Assembly: GCA_046329815.1 (NCBI GenBank)
Contig: JAXLTY010000001.1
Span: 930,001 to 994,000, forward strand
DNA length: 64,000 nt
From: JADJSS01 sp046329815
Lineage (GTDB): Bacteria > Bacteroidota > Bacteroidia > Chitinophagales > JADIYW01
Reading direction: 5' to 3'
Shown here: one piece after another, positions 9,097-17,218 of the stretch
Layout of the letters: each line of letters begins with the position of its first letter
Numbering within the stretch: position 1 is the first letter of the stretch
Program-made: the position numbers and the translations under genes
Notes under the pieces: model-generated
What the model was told of the DNA's origin: nothing
Databases searched by the model: none
What the model saw: only the letters and a program-made list of their open reading frames with translations

Positions 9097-9753
9097 ATGG
9101 ATTTCGGAAAATTATACGTTAAATATCGTTTTTACGCAGCAATCGTACTTTTGATCATTGGTATCTTACTGCATATTTTTGTACACAAGGGCTGGCAATG
9201 GTCTATTTTGTTATACATTGTTTCTGTTGTGGTGATCTTGTTTGATATTTTTATCGGACCAATGCGTTACTTGCAAAAAAAAGTAGAAGCAGGCGATATT
9301 GATGGCGCAAAAGAAGTAATGAGCTGGATCAAGTTTCCAAATCTTTTAATAAAACCGGTTCGTCAAGGTTATTATATGCTACAATCCAATTTTGATATGG
9401 CAAACCAGGATTTGGCATCTGCAGAAGCGAATATCAGAAAAAGTTTAGCCAACAAAAGCGATATGCTCGGCACTTCGCAGGAAGGCATTTCGTATTTACA
9501 ACTTGGCGGCATCGCTTTGCAAAAAGGTGATAACAAAGAAGCGCTTAAAAATTTAAAGATTGCCGTTCAAAAAGGATTGCCTGATGATGATAATTTAGGT
9601 ACTGCTTATCTTCAGATTTGTACTATCTATGCACAACGCAGAGAAATACGAGTGGCAAAAGAATATTTGCGCAGAGCAAATGCCTTGAAAATAAAAAATG
9701 AAGAATTAAAAAAACAACTTAAAGAAGTCAATAAACAAATGGCAAGAGCATAG
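9097..9753 (+). CDS. Membrane-anchored tetratricopeptide-repeat protein
   Basis: The 218-residue product opens with two hydrophobic helices (about residues 12-29 and 34-54) that anchor it in the inner membrane. The rest is helical, with TPR-like pairs: ANQDLASAEANIRKSLANKS near 110, YLQLGGIALQKGDNKEALKNLKIAVQKG near 130-157, and LGTAYLQICTIYAQRREIRVAKEYLRRANAL near 165-195. TPR arrays mediate protein contacts; partners are unknown. It has its own promoter and is followed by a hairpin terminator, so it is probably transcribed alone. Confidence 0.75.
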   Translation: MDFGKLYVKYRFYAAIVLLIIGILLHIFVHKGWQWSILLYIVSVVVILFDIFIGPMRYLQKKVEAGDIDGAKEVMSWIKFPNLLIKPVRQGYYMLQSNFDMANQDLASAEANIRKSLANKSDMLGTSQEGISYLQLGGIALQKGDNKEALKNLKIAVQKGLPDDDNLGTAYLQICTIYAQRREIRVAKEYLRRANALKIKNEELKKQLKEVNKQMARA

Positions 9754-9786
9754 CTAATTTGATGATTTGAAAATGAGCTAATTTGA
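9753..9786. repeat. Short tandem intergenic repeat
   Basis: The ten-base unit GCTAATTTGA occurs at 9753-9762 and 9777-9786, each followed by a TTTGAAAATG-like stretch. It fills the space between the TPR stop and the terminator. I have the impression that such AATTTGAAAATG spacers recur in Bacteroidota genomes, but could not check this. Confidence 0.45.
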
Positions 9787-9792
9787 AAATGA

Positions 9793-9829
9793 AAGCACTT
9801 AAAACTTAAAAGTTTTAAATGCTTTTTTG
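9793..9829 (+). terminator. Rho-independent terminator after the TPR gene
   Basis: AAGCA-x-TTAAAACTT pairs with AAGTTTTAA-x-TGCTT around a very short loop, followed by a T-rich run. The stem is AT-rich and self-complementary. Confidence 0.7.
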
Positions 9830-9905
9830 TTTTTATTGCTATAATTAATTTTACCTTTGATCATCAAGCAAATCATGCTTATCAAATAAATAAAGGTTTT
9901 AGACA

Positions 9906-11198
9906 ATGAAATACACATCCATCGATTCGCAATTATTTATAGAAAATAGAAAAAAATTTGCTGCACAATTACCTGCAAATTCAATGGCAATTTTATTCGC
10001 CAGCGATGAAATGCCACGTAGTGCTGATCAGGCATTTGTATTTCGTCAAAATCCGGATTTATTTTGGTTAACAGGCGTCGACCAGGAAAAAACGATATTG
10101 ATTATCTATCCTGATTGTCCGAATCCAATGTATCGTGAAGCTTTGTTTCTAAGAAAAACGAATGAGATCATCGCCGTTTGGGAAGGCCACAAATACACGA
10201 AAGAAGAAGCCAAAGCCGCTTCAGGCATCGACAAAATAAACTGGACAGAAACTTTTGACGAAGTATTGCCGAGTTTAATGACCTACTGCGAAAATGTGTA
10301 TCTGAATCTGAATGAAAACGACCGTGCTGCAAATGAAGTTCCGTATAAAGATGTTCGTTTTGCGAATGAATTGAAATACAATTTTCCGGCACACACCATA
10401 AAACGACTTGGACCGATTATGGCGAAATTGCGCAGCGTAAAACACTCGACTGAAATTGAACTGATTCAGCGTGCGTGCAATATTACGCGTGATGCATTCA
10501 TTCGCGTGTGCAAATTCATGAAAGCCGGCGTGATGGAATATGAAGTAGAAGCAGAAATTATTCACGAATTTATTCGCCAGCGCGCAACCGGACACGCTTA
10601 TACACCAATCATTGCGAGTGGTTACAATGCTTGCGTGTTGCATTACATCGAAAACAATAAAGAATGTAAAGACGGTGATTTGGTGTTGATGGATTTTGGT
10701 GCTGAATATGCCAATTACGCTGCTGATTTAACTAGAACCATTCCTGCGAACGGCAAATTTACGCAGCGACAAAAAGATGTATATAACGCTGTTTTGCGTG
10801 TAATGAAACAAGCAAAAAATATGCTGAAACCAGGTGCTATTTTAGCTGATTATAATAAAGAAGTCGGCAAAATAATGGAATCTGAATTAATTGGTTTAGG
10901 TTTGCTGGATAGAGATGCTGTTGCAAAGCAAGATGTTGAGAATCCATTGTATAAAAAATATTTCATGCATGGTACTTCTCATTTCTTAGGTATTGATGTG
11001 CATGATATCGGTAACCGCTACGCACCTATGCAGGCTGGAAATGTATTTACATGCGAACCAGGCATTTATATTCCGGAAGAAAAATTAGGTATCCGAATTG
11101 AGAACGATATTTTGATTACTGAAAACGGTATTATTGATCTGATGCAAGATATTCCTATCGAAATTGATGAAATCGAAGCAATTATGAACAGTAACTAA
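9906..11198 (+). CDS. pepP: Xaa-Pro aminopeptidase (M24B family)
   Basis: The 430-residue length and domain order fit aminopeptidase P, which removes N-terminal residues preceding proline. An AMP_N domain covers about residues 1-130. The pita-bread M24 domain follows, with all five dimetal ligands visible: Asp263 and Asp274 (MDFGAEYANYAADLTRT), His359 (HGTSHFLG), Glu384 (CEPGIYIP) and Glu399 (IRIEND). The second His of GIDVHDIG also matches the E. coli PepP proton-relay segment. There is no signal peptide, so it is cytoplasmic. It lies alone, with a terminator upstream and a convergent gene downstream. Confidence 0.93.
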   Translation: MKYTSIDSQLFIENRKKFAAQLPANSMAILFASDEMPRSADQAFVFRQNPDLFWLTGVDQEKTILIIYPDCPNPMYREALFLRKTNEIIAVWEGHKYTKEEAKAASGIDKINWTETFDEVLPSLMTYCENVYLNLNENDRAANEVPYKDVRFANELKYNFPAHTIKRLGPIMAKLRSVKHSTEIELIQRACNITRDAFIRVCKFMKAGVMEYEVEAEIIHEFIRQRATGHAYTPIIASGYNACVLHYIENNKECKDGDLVLMDFGAEYANYAADLTRTIPANGKFTQRQKDVYNAVLRVMKQAKNMLKPGAILADYNKEVGKIMESELIGLGLLDRDAVAKQDVENPLYKKYFMHGTSHFLGIDVHDIGNRYAPMQAGNVFTCEPGIYIPEEKLGIRIENDILITENGIIDLMQDIPIEIDEIEAIMNSN

Positions 11199-11235
11199 AT
11201 TGCATTGATAGAAAAAAACGAAAAAGTCAAAAAAA

Positions 11236-11454
11236 TTATTGGATAGAGCAGTTTTGCTGAGCACCGTTTTTGTTGTTTTGGTCTTCATAAGACTGGCAAA
11301 CATTTTTAGCACCCATTTTTCCCAATGACGTGATTGGAACTCTTGCTACTGTAACGCCACCAGTTAAGCATTCGCAGTAGTATGTTTTATTACAAGATGT
11401 AGCAAATACAATCATCAATGTCATCAATATAAAAAATAAGCGATTTGCTTTCAT
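11236..11454 (-). CDS. Small cysteine-rich lipoprotein
   Basis: A 72-residue product with a lipoprotein signal peptide (ending VFATSCNK). The mature peptide of about 50 residues holds four more cysteines (YYCEC, NVCQSY, QNCSIQ), which could form two disulfides in the periplasm or at the surface. I do not recognise the family. Upstream on the minus strand lies TATCTTTA, one base off the -7 consensus. It is convergent with pepP and divergent from recO. Confidence 0.65.
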   Translation of the reverse strand: MKANRLFFILMTLMIVFATSCNKTYYCECLTGGVTVARVPITSLGKMGAKNVCQSYEDQNNKNGAQQNCSIQ

Positions 11455-11530
11455 GTGTATTATTTAGAAAATAAAGATACTAATTATCAACTAAAAACAT
11501 ACATTACGAAGCATTTTTTTATTCTTGCAC

Positions 11531-11538
11531 TATCTTTG
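11531..11538 (+). promoter_or_regulatory. TAnnTTTG promoter abutting the recO start
   Basis: TATCTTTG ends only four bases before the recO ATG at 11543. With a start site about four bases past the element, the transcript would begin at or next to the start codon. Confidence 0.6.
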
Positions 11539-11542
11539 TATC

Positions 11543-12268
11543 ATGCTCGACAAAACCGAAGGCATTGTGCTGCGAACCACGAAATACTCGGAAACGAGTG
11601 TAATTGCGAATATTTTTACCAAAAAATATGGTTTGCTGAGTTTTATTATTCAAGGTTTACGAAGTTCAAAAAACAAACAAAAAGGCAATCTGATTCAATC
11701 AGCGAATATTCTGCAACTTGAAATTTATCTGAAAGAACAACGTAATCTGAATCGCATCAAAGAATATTCTACTGCATATATTTATACGAATACAAACACG
11801 AATTTCATCAAGCAAAGCGTCGTTATTTTCTGTACTGAGTTGATTTCGAAATGCGTAAAAGAACACGAAATCAACGAGCGATTATATGATTATGTTTCGT
11901 TTTTTTTAATTGAACTGGATAAAGATGAAGCGTATGCTATTGAAAATAAGCCATTGTATTTTTTGCTTGAAACTGCCAGTATTTTGGGATTTGAATTGTC
12001 GATGCAGAATATTTTAAACGGAAAATATTTTAACCTGGAACGCGGTAAATTTGAAGATGTTCCAACTTCAACACAAAGTAATTTGGACGAATATGAAACC
12101 TTGCTGCTTAAAAAACTGATAGCAGTTTATTACGATAAAAACGAAATAAAATTCAATGCAAATGAACGCAGAATTTTACTGGAAAAACTGATTCTGTATT
12201 TCCGCTGGCACATTCCTGATTTCACCGATCTGAAATCGCCGACTGTGCTGCATGAAGTGTTAAGATAA
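11543..12268 (+). CDS. recO: DNA repair protein RecO
   Basis: A 241-residue protein with the RecO plan. An N-terminal OB-fold (MLDKTEGIVLRTTKYSETSVIANIFTKKYG, then FIIQGLRSSKNK) is followed by a helical C-terminal domain. RecO loads RecA on SSB-coated single strands in the RecFOR pathway. The frame is open to a TTG at 11525, but that codon lies upstream of the promoter element, so the ATG at 11543 is the credible start. The stop is one base from the stop of the convergent prfA. Confidence 0.88.
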   Translation: MLDKTEGIVLRTTKYSETSVIANIFTKKYGLLSFIIQGLRSSKNKQKGNLIQSANILQLEIYLKEQRNLNRIKEYSTAYIYTNTNTNFIKQSVVIFCTELISKCVKEHEINERLYDYVSFFLIELDKDEAYAIENKPLYFLLETASILGFELSMQNILNGKYFNLERGKFEDVPTSTQSNLDEYETLLLKKLIAVYYDKNEIKFNANERRILLEKLILYFRWHIPDFTDLKSPTVLHEVLR

Positions 12269-12269
12269 A

Positions 12270-13340
12270 TTACAAACCACCAACTTTCAGCTTTTCCGCA
12301 TTTTCTTCAAACGTTAGCTTGTCGATAATTGTTTGCAGATCGCCGTTCATGATTTCACCTAAATTATACATCGTTAAATTAATTCGATGATCCGTAACAC
12401 GACCTTGCGGATAGTTGTACGTTCTGATCTTCGCGCTTCTGTCGCCGGTAGATACTAAGGTTTTGCGTTGTTTGGCGATTGCTTCGTTGTGTTCGTTCAA
12501 TGCTTTTTCATATAATCGTGTACGCAATACTTTCAACGCGCTTTCGTAATTTTTATGTTGAGAACGACCATCCTGACATTCAGCAATAATGCCTGTTGGA
12601 ATATGCGTTAAACGAACCGCAGATTCCGTTTTGTTGACGTGCTGACCGCCTGCACCAGACGCACGGTAAACATCTTTCTTCACATCATTCATGTTTATTT
12701 CCACATCAACTTCTTCTGCTTCCGGTAACACTGCAACCGACGCAGCCGATGTATGCACACGACCTTGTGATTCCGTTTCCGGAACACGTTGCACGCGATG
12801 CACACCTGATTCATATTTCAACACACCATAAACACCATCACCGGAAACTTCCACTACAACTTCTTTATAACCGCCTGCAGTACCTGCATTTTCGTTCATA
12901 ATTTCGGTTGTCCAGCCCTTGCTTTCACAATATTTCAAATACATGCGCAGCAAATCGCCGGCAAAGATACTGGCTTCGTCACCGCCTGTACCAGCGCGAA
13001 TTTCTAAAATTGCATTTTTATCGTCTTCCGGATCTTTAGGAATCAATAAATAACGAATCTCTTCTTCCATAGCTGGTAGCAAAGCCGTTTGTTCGTCCAA
13101 TTCCATTCTCGCCAAGTCACGCATTTCAGCATCTTTCTCTTCGCTAAGTACTTGCTTATTAAAATCGATATTTGATAATAGATTTTTATACTCTAAATAT
13201 TTATTAGCAATCGGTTCTAAATCTTTATATTCTTTGGATGTCTTTTTAAATTTCTGCATATCACCAACTACACTTGGATCGCCTAATTGCGATTCCAGAT
13301 CTTTATACCTGAAATAAATTAATTCTAATTTGTCTAACAT
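12270..13340 (-). CDS. prfA: Peptide chain release factor 1
   Basis: The 356-residue product has the class I release-factor plan: helical domain 1, the stop-codon recognition segment with the P-x-T motif (Pro187-Glu-Thr189 in RVPETESQGR), and the peptidyl-hydrolysis motif Gly231-Gly-Gln233 (GAGGQHVNKTES). P-x-T marks it as RF1, reading UAA and UAG, rather than RF2, which carries S-P-F. The -7 element TACCTTTG ends eight bases before the ATG, so its leader is very short. It is convergent with recO. Confidence 0.96.
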   Translation of the reverse strand: MLDKLELIYFRYKDLESQLGDPSVVGDMQKFKKTSKEYKDLEPIANKYLEYKNLLSNIDFNKQVLSEEKDAEMRDLARMELDEQTALLPAMEEEIRYLLIPKDPEDDKNAILEIRAGTGGDEASIFAGDLLRMYLKYCESKGWTTEIMNENAGTAGGYKEVVVEVSGDGVYGVLKYESGVHRVQRVPETESQGRVHTSAASVAVLPEAEEVDVEINMNDVKKDVYRASGAGGQHVNKTESAVRLTHIPTGIIAECQDGRSQHKNYESALKVLRTRLYEKALNEHNEAIAKQRKTLVSTGDRSAKIRTYNYPQGRVTDHRINLTMYNLGEIMNGDLQTIIDKLTFEENAEKLKVGGL

Positions 13341-13348
13341 AACGAGCG

Positions 13349-13356
13349 CAAAGGTA
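13349..13356 (-). promoter_or_regulatory. TAnnTTTG promoter of prfA
   Basis: The minus strand reads TACCTTTG. Its last base is eight bases before the ATG at 13340, giving a predicted leader of only about four to five bases. Confidence 0.6.
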
Positions 13357-13427
13357 CGGCATTCGTGTTATTTATCCATGTTGAATTTTTGTTATAAAAA
13401 TGCTTATTTTTAGAAAAAATCATTTAA

Positions 13428-13901
13428 ATGCAGAAAGTTGTCTGGTGCTGTTTCAGCATAATTTTGCTGGTTTCCTGTAATTATTTTACTAAAAATAAAG
13501 AGGAAGCGACAATTACTAATAATGATTACAATACGAATGGTATAAATCCAAATTACGACTGGACGGGCACTTATGAATTGAAAAAAGACACTTTACTTTA
13601 TACATTAAAATTACATAAACGCAGTGTTGACGGCAATTATGAAATGCAGCTTTTTTCTAATGATAAATATATTGACTTATATAAGAGTTCAATTTATGAT
13701 GCTAAAGACGACAGTGCAAATATCTACATCAAATATCTTAATAATTTCAATATGGATATTAGGCCATTGGGTTTTAAGAGCGGTGATACTTTATTTATAC
13801 TGCACTTAAATGAAGACAAAACGGAAAAAACAATTTTAAGGACTTTTTTACCGAAAGACCAAAATCTACAATTTAACAAAATAAGCAGAACGTATAATTA
13901 A
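13428..13901 (+). CDS. Lipoprotein of unknown function
   Basis: A 157-residue product with a lipoprotein signal peptide (ILLVSCNYF). The mature part is polar and beta-rich, with YDWTGTYELKKDTLLYTLKLHKR near 45-70, which resembles the first strands of small lipocalin-like or META-like barrels, but I cannot assign a family. Its stop is 23 bases before the UPF0114 gene in the same direction, so the two may form an operon. Confidence 0.68.
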   Translation: MQKVVWCCFSIILLVSCNYFTKNKEEATITNNDYNTNGINPNYDWTGTYELKKDTLLYTLKLHKRSVDGNYEMQLFSNDKYIDLYKSSIYDAKDDSANIYIKYLNNFNMDIRPLGFKSGDTLFILHLNEDKTEKTILRTFLPKDQNLQFNKISRTYN

Positions 13902-13924
13902 GCAAAACTATTAAACCATTTACC

Positions 13925-14434
13925 ATGAAAAAAACAGAGAAAATCTTAGAACAATTGCTTTTTGCCAGCCGATGGATTCAGGCACCGATCTATTTTGGAT
14001 TGATTGTTGGGTCAATTATTTATACCTATAAATTCTTAATAGAACTTATTCACTTGTGTTTTCATGCAAGTGAATGGACAGAAGAAACAGTAATGCTTTC
14101 CATTCTGACACTCATTGACATTTCAATGGTGGTAAACTTAATTGTAATTGTGGTCATTGGCGGCTATTCTACATTTGTAAGTAAACTGGATTTTGGTGCA
14201 CACGAAGACAAACCAGACTGGCTGGCTCAAATTAATGCAGGCACTTTAAAAGTAAAATTGGCTATTTCTTTAGTCGGTGTTTCCAGTATACAATTATTGC
14301 GTTCATTTATCGATATTGAAGACATAGAAAAGGATCATGTCTTATTACAAATTCTAATACATGTGGTCTTTTTGGCTTCGAGCATTATTTTAGCATATAC
14401 AGATAAATTGATGCATGGTTCTTCAAAACATTAA
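13925..14434 (+). CDS. UPF0114 / YqhA family inner-membrane protein
   Basis: The 169-residue product has the YqhA plan: an N-terminal LLFASRWIQAPIYFGLIVG helix, a second helix with ILTLIDISMVVNLIVIVVIGGY near 58-80, the segment YSTFVSKLDF, and two C-terminal helices with KVKLAISLVGVSSIQLLRSFID. These are strong family marks. The function is not established. The last four bases overlap the stop of the convergent HxlR gene. It is next to genes that look stress-related. Confidence 0.88.
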   Translation: MKKTEKILEQLLFASRWIQAPIYFGLIVGSIIYTYKFLIELIHLCFHASEWTEETVMLSILTLIDISMVVNLIVIVVIGGYSTFVSKLDFGAHEDKPDWLAQINAGTLKVKLAISLVGVSSIQLLRSFIDIEDIEKDHVLLQILIHVVFLASSIILAYTDKLMHGSSKH

Positions 14435-14787
14435 TGCTTTTTCTTATTTTCTTTCTCTATTTCTTTCATTAATTCTAAACCATAGTTTCGAATTATATCA
14501 ATAATTTTAACAGCACGTTTTCCTTTTTTTGTAATGCTGTATTCAACTTTTGGCGGAACTACCGGATATACAGTCCTATTTATCAAACCATCTTCTTCTA
14601 ATTCTCTTAGCTGTGTGGTAAGCATTTTTTGCGAAATATGTTGTATTGATTTTTGTAACTCATTATAACGCATAACTTTGTCCTTCAATCGCCATAATAT
14701 TGGCATTTTCCATGTGCCACCAATTTGGCTCATTGCTAACTCTACCGGATTGTAAAAAACCTTTCCTTTATAAATAAAATCGCCCAT
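14431..14787 (-). CDS. HxlR-family transcriptional regulator without cysteine
   Basis: The 118-residue winged-helix protein matches HxlR regulators: NPVELAMSQIGGTWKMPILWRLKD near 13-36, RYNELQKSIQHISQKMLTTQLRELEEDGLINR near 40-71, then the wing VEYSITKKGK. Many relatives (HypR, YodB) sense electrophiles or oxidants through an N-terminal Cys just before P-V-E. Here that position is Asn and the whole protein has no Cys, so sensing must be by another means. It is divergent from the DJ-1 operon, with a paired repeat between them, so it probably controls that operon and itself. Confidence 0.9.
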   Translation of the reverse strand: MGDFIYKGKVFYNPVELAMSQIGGTWKMPILWRLKDKVMRYNELQKSIQHISQKMLTTQLRELEEDGLINRTVYPVVPPKVEYSITKKGKRAVKIIDIIRNYGLELMKEIEKENKKKH

Positions 14788-14832
14788 ATTTTTTTGTAAA
14801 AATAGTTAAAACATTGGTAATCATTATACATT

Positions 14833-14865
14833 CAAAAAAGTATGTATGGCACAAAAAAGTATGTA
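14833..14865. promoter_or_regulatory. Direct-repeat operator candidate between HxlR and DJ-1 genes
   Basis: The 14-base unit CAAAAAAGTATGTA occurs at 14833-14846 and again at 14852-14865, a 19-base period. Inside it ATACAT (14826-14831) and ATGTAT (14842-14847) form an inverted pair, and ATGTACAT (14861-14868) is a palindrome. The block sits upstream of a TAATTTTA element at 14891-14898 that may be the -7 region of the DJ-1 operon. Binding by the adjacent HxlR protein is inferred from position only. Confidence 0.5.
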
Positions 14866-14931
14866 CATTCTTATGCTTAAAGTGAAGCTATAATTTTACA
14901 ACATGTTAAATAATTTAAAATTACAAGAAAA

Positions 14932-15702
14932 ATGAGCTTAATAAACACCAACCGCGTAAACGAACAAAATCCGAAAAGAGTAGCGATTGTTATATCCAAT
15001 CCTGCTGTCTCAACCACTACACAATGGCCGGTAGGTTTTTGGTGGAGTGAATTGGCACATCCTTATTATGAATTTACTGAAGCCGGCTATGAAGTAGAAC
15101 TATTTAGCCATGATGGTGGTAAATGTGAAGCCGATGCAATGAGCGATCCTCGTGATGCCAGCGGATATTCAGCACATGATTTAATCTCTCTGGGTTTTAT
15201 ACATTCTCCGAACTTAGCGGCACTGGTAGAAAATACTAAAAAAGTGAGTGAAATTGATGTTACTAAATTTGATGCTATCATTGTAGCCGGTGGACAGGCA
15301 CCTATGTTTACATTCGATAAAGCCGTAGATCTGCACAAAAAATTTGTTGAATTCTATGAAGCCGGAAAAATTGCAGCAGCTCTTTGTCATGGTGTAGCTA
15401 TTTTAAAATACGCCAAATTATCCAATGGAGAATATTTAGCAAAAGGAAAAACAGTAACCGGATTTGCTAATGTTGAAGAGGACTTTGCAGACAATGCGGT
15501 TTGGTCATACAATCTCTTGCCTCAGGGACAGCACATTATGCCATGGAGAATTGAAGATGCATTAAAAGAAATAGGTGCCAACTATGTACAATACGGATTA
15601 TGGAAATCATTTGCGGTTAGAGATGGCAATTTAATTACTGGTCAACAAAATTTTTCAGGTGCAGAAACGGCAAGAAAAGTAATCGAGGCACTTGGCAGAT
15701 AA
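14932..15702 (+). CDS. Hsp31/DJ-1/PfpI-family protein (possible glyoxalase III or deglycase)
   Basis: The 256-residue protein has the class I glutamine-amidotransferase-like fold of Hsp31-type DJ-1 proteins. The likely catalytic set is visible: Glu40 in GFWWSELAHP, nucleophile Cys152 and His153 in AAALCHGVAIL. The SELAHP segment and the size match Hsp31/glyoxalase III relatives better than short DJ-1 proteins. Known members turn methylglyoxal into lactate without glutathione or act as chaperones; which applies here is inference. No signal peptide, so cytoplasmic. The DUF481-like gene follows after 8 bases, so it is the first gene of a tight operon. Confidence 0.87.
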   Translation: MSLINTNRVNEQNPKRVAIVISNPAVSTTTQWPVGFWWSELAHPYYEFTEAGYEVELFSHDGGKCEADAMSDPRDASGYSAHDLISLGFIHSPNLAALVENTKKVSEIDVTKFDAIIVAGGQAPMFTFDKAVDLHKKFVEFYEAGKIAAALCHGVAILKYAKLSNGEYLAKGKTVTGFANVEEDFADNAVWSYNLLPQGQHIMPWRIEDALKEIGANYVQYGLWKSFAVRDGNLITGQQNFSGAETARKVIEALGR

Positions 15703-15710
15703 TAAAATAA

Positions 15711-16490
15711 ATGAAAAAGGTCATTGCAACAGCTTTTGTTTTATTTTCAAGCATGAATGTAATACTTGCTCAATTACAGGAAAACGATACTGCTAAATGG
15801 CAAGTAAATACAGCACTTTCGGGCAAGTTTAACAGCGGAAATGTTGTACGTTTTATCATCACGCCGGAATTAAATGTAACACATATTGCTTCGTCCAAAA
15901 AATATGGATTTACTTTAAATGAACGCTATACATTCGGAACATTTAGAAAAATACGCTCTGAAAATGATTTGTTTAGCAGAAACTTTTTCTATATCATTCC
16001 TACTAAGAAAGTATATCCATATTTGATGTACTGGATGCAAACACATAACGGACAAGGTTTAAAGTTTCGGTATCAGGTAGGTATTGGCGCAACGTATGTG
16101 CCATTGCGAAAAAATGGTCAGGTTATCAAACTAAGTATTACCGGAACCTTTGAGCAAAATTGGTATAAACAAAACGGTTTAACTTTTATTAGTGATACTT
16201 CAGCCAGCAAATACAATGCATTTCGTTTTACAGCAAGAATTTTTGGAAGTCATCATGTTGCCAAAAATATGGTTGAATTGTATTACGAAGCTTATTTCCA
16301 ACAAGCAGTAAACAATAAACATAATTTTCATTTCTATGCAGAAAGCGGTCTTAATGTTCGTATCATTAAAGGATTTTCGATGAAGACATTTTTAACGTAT
16401 GAATATCAAAAGGTGCATATACAAAAAGTACAACCATCTGATTTAGTATTCAACTTTGGAGTAAATTATAGGTTTATTACTAAAAAATAA
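15711..16490 (+). CDS. DUF481-like outer-membrane protein
   Basis: The 259-residue product has a Sec signal peptide (cleavage near SMNVILAQ) and then alternating amphipathic strands with aromatic girdles (KYGFTLNERYTFGT, LFSRNFFYIIPTKKVYPYLMYWMQTHN, LKFRYQVGIGATYVPL) ending in NFGVNYRFITKK. This fits a small beta barrel of the DUF481 or a related family. Members are often induced by stress, and their substrates are unknown. It sits 8 bases after the DJ-1 gene and 2 bases before the K+ channel gene, so it is translated from the same message. Confidence 0.65.
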   Translation: MKKVIATAFVLFSSMNVILAQLQENDTAKWQVNTALSGKFNSGNVVRFIITPELNVTHIASSKKYGFTLNERYTFGTFRKIRSENDLFSRNFFYIIPTKKVYPYLMYWMQTHNGQGLKFRYQVGIGATYVPLRKNGQVIKLSITGTFEQNWYKQNGLTFISDTSASKYNAFRFTARIFGSHHVAKNMVELYYEAYFQQAVNNKHNFHFYAESGLNVRIIKGFSMKTFLTYEYQKVHIQKVQPSDLVFNFGVNYRFITKK

Positions 16491-16492
16491 AA

Positions 16493-17161
16493 ATGAACAT
16501 TAGGAAAATACAATATCATTTAGATCAGTATCGATATGAGTTTTTATTAGTTGCCTTATTATTGCTCATTTTTGATAAAATATTTTTTGTTGATAACACG
16601 CTTTATCTAAAATATGTATGGCCTTTCAACATGATATTGATTTCGATTGCTTGTTTTGGAATTTTTGTTGAACATTCTTTAAGCATTAAAATCATCAAAA
16701 ATATTTTATGTTTGATAGGTATTTCAATGCCGTTTGGATTTCTACTTTTTTCTAATCAACATTGGTTTATTGAGTTGCTAACTTCATTTTTTATTGGTTT
16801 TTATATCTTTATTTTTATTGAAGTGATGCGGCAAATTACAAAATCAAAAGAAGTACAATTAAATGTAATTATTGGTTCGTTTTGTGGCTACATGTTACTA
16901 AGTATGGTAGCTTTGTTTACCTATTTATTTATCGAATTAAACTATCCAAAATCATTTCATGGCATTACTTATAACAACATCACATTAGTGTATAACGAAA
17001 TGTCTTATTTTAGCTTCATTACATTAACAAGTATTGGCTTCGGCGACATTTATCCGACAACAGATATGTCGAGATTAGTAACCGCGTTTTTTGGCATGAT
17101 TGGACAATTTTACATGGTTGCTGTAGTTGGTATTATCATTTCAAAATTTAGCAACAGATAA
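16493..17161 (+). CDS. Potassium channel family protein
   Basis: The 222-residue protein has about five hydrophobic segments, a pore loop and a last membrane helix. The K+ selectivity filter is clear: Thr179-Ser-Ile-Gly-Phe-Gly-Asp185 (TSIGFGDIYP). The sequence has no S4-type arginine ladder and stops a few residues after the last helix (IIISKFSNR), so there is no RCK/TrkA-N domain for nucleotide or redox control. Gating must therefore come from elsewhere. As the third gene of the DJ-1 operon it links K+ flux to the HxlR-controlled response. Confidence 0.87.
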   Translation: MNIRKIQYHLDQYRYEFLLVALLLLIFDKIFFVDNTLYLKYVWPFNMILISIACFGIFVEHSLSIKIIKNILCLIGISMPFGFLLFSNQHWFIELLTSFFIGFYIFIFIEVMRQITKSKEVQLNVIIGSFCGYMLLSMVALFTYLFIELNYPKSFHGITYNNITLVYNEMSYFSFITLTSIGFGDIYPTTDMSRLVTAFFGMIGQFYMVAVVGIIISKFSNR

Positions 17162-17218
17162 ACAATTAAAAATTTATCGTATGTTTACAACATCTATTAA
17201 CTCTTAAAAAACAAAAAA

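Noticed and set aside
11455..11721. Plus-strand frame of 88 codons starting before recO
   Set aside because: It overlaps recO in another frame, crosses the recO promoter and has no family resemblance.
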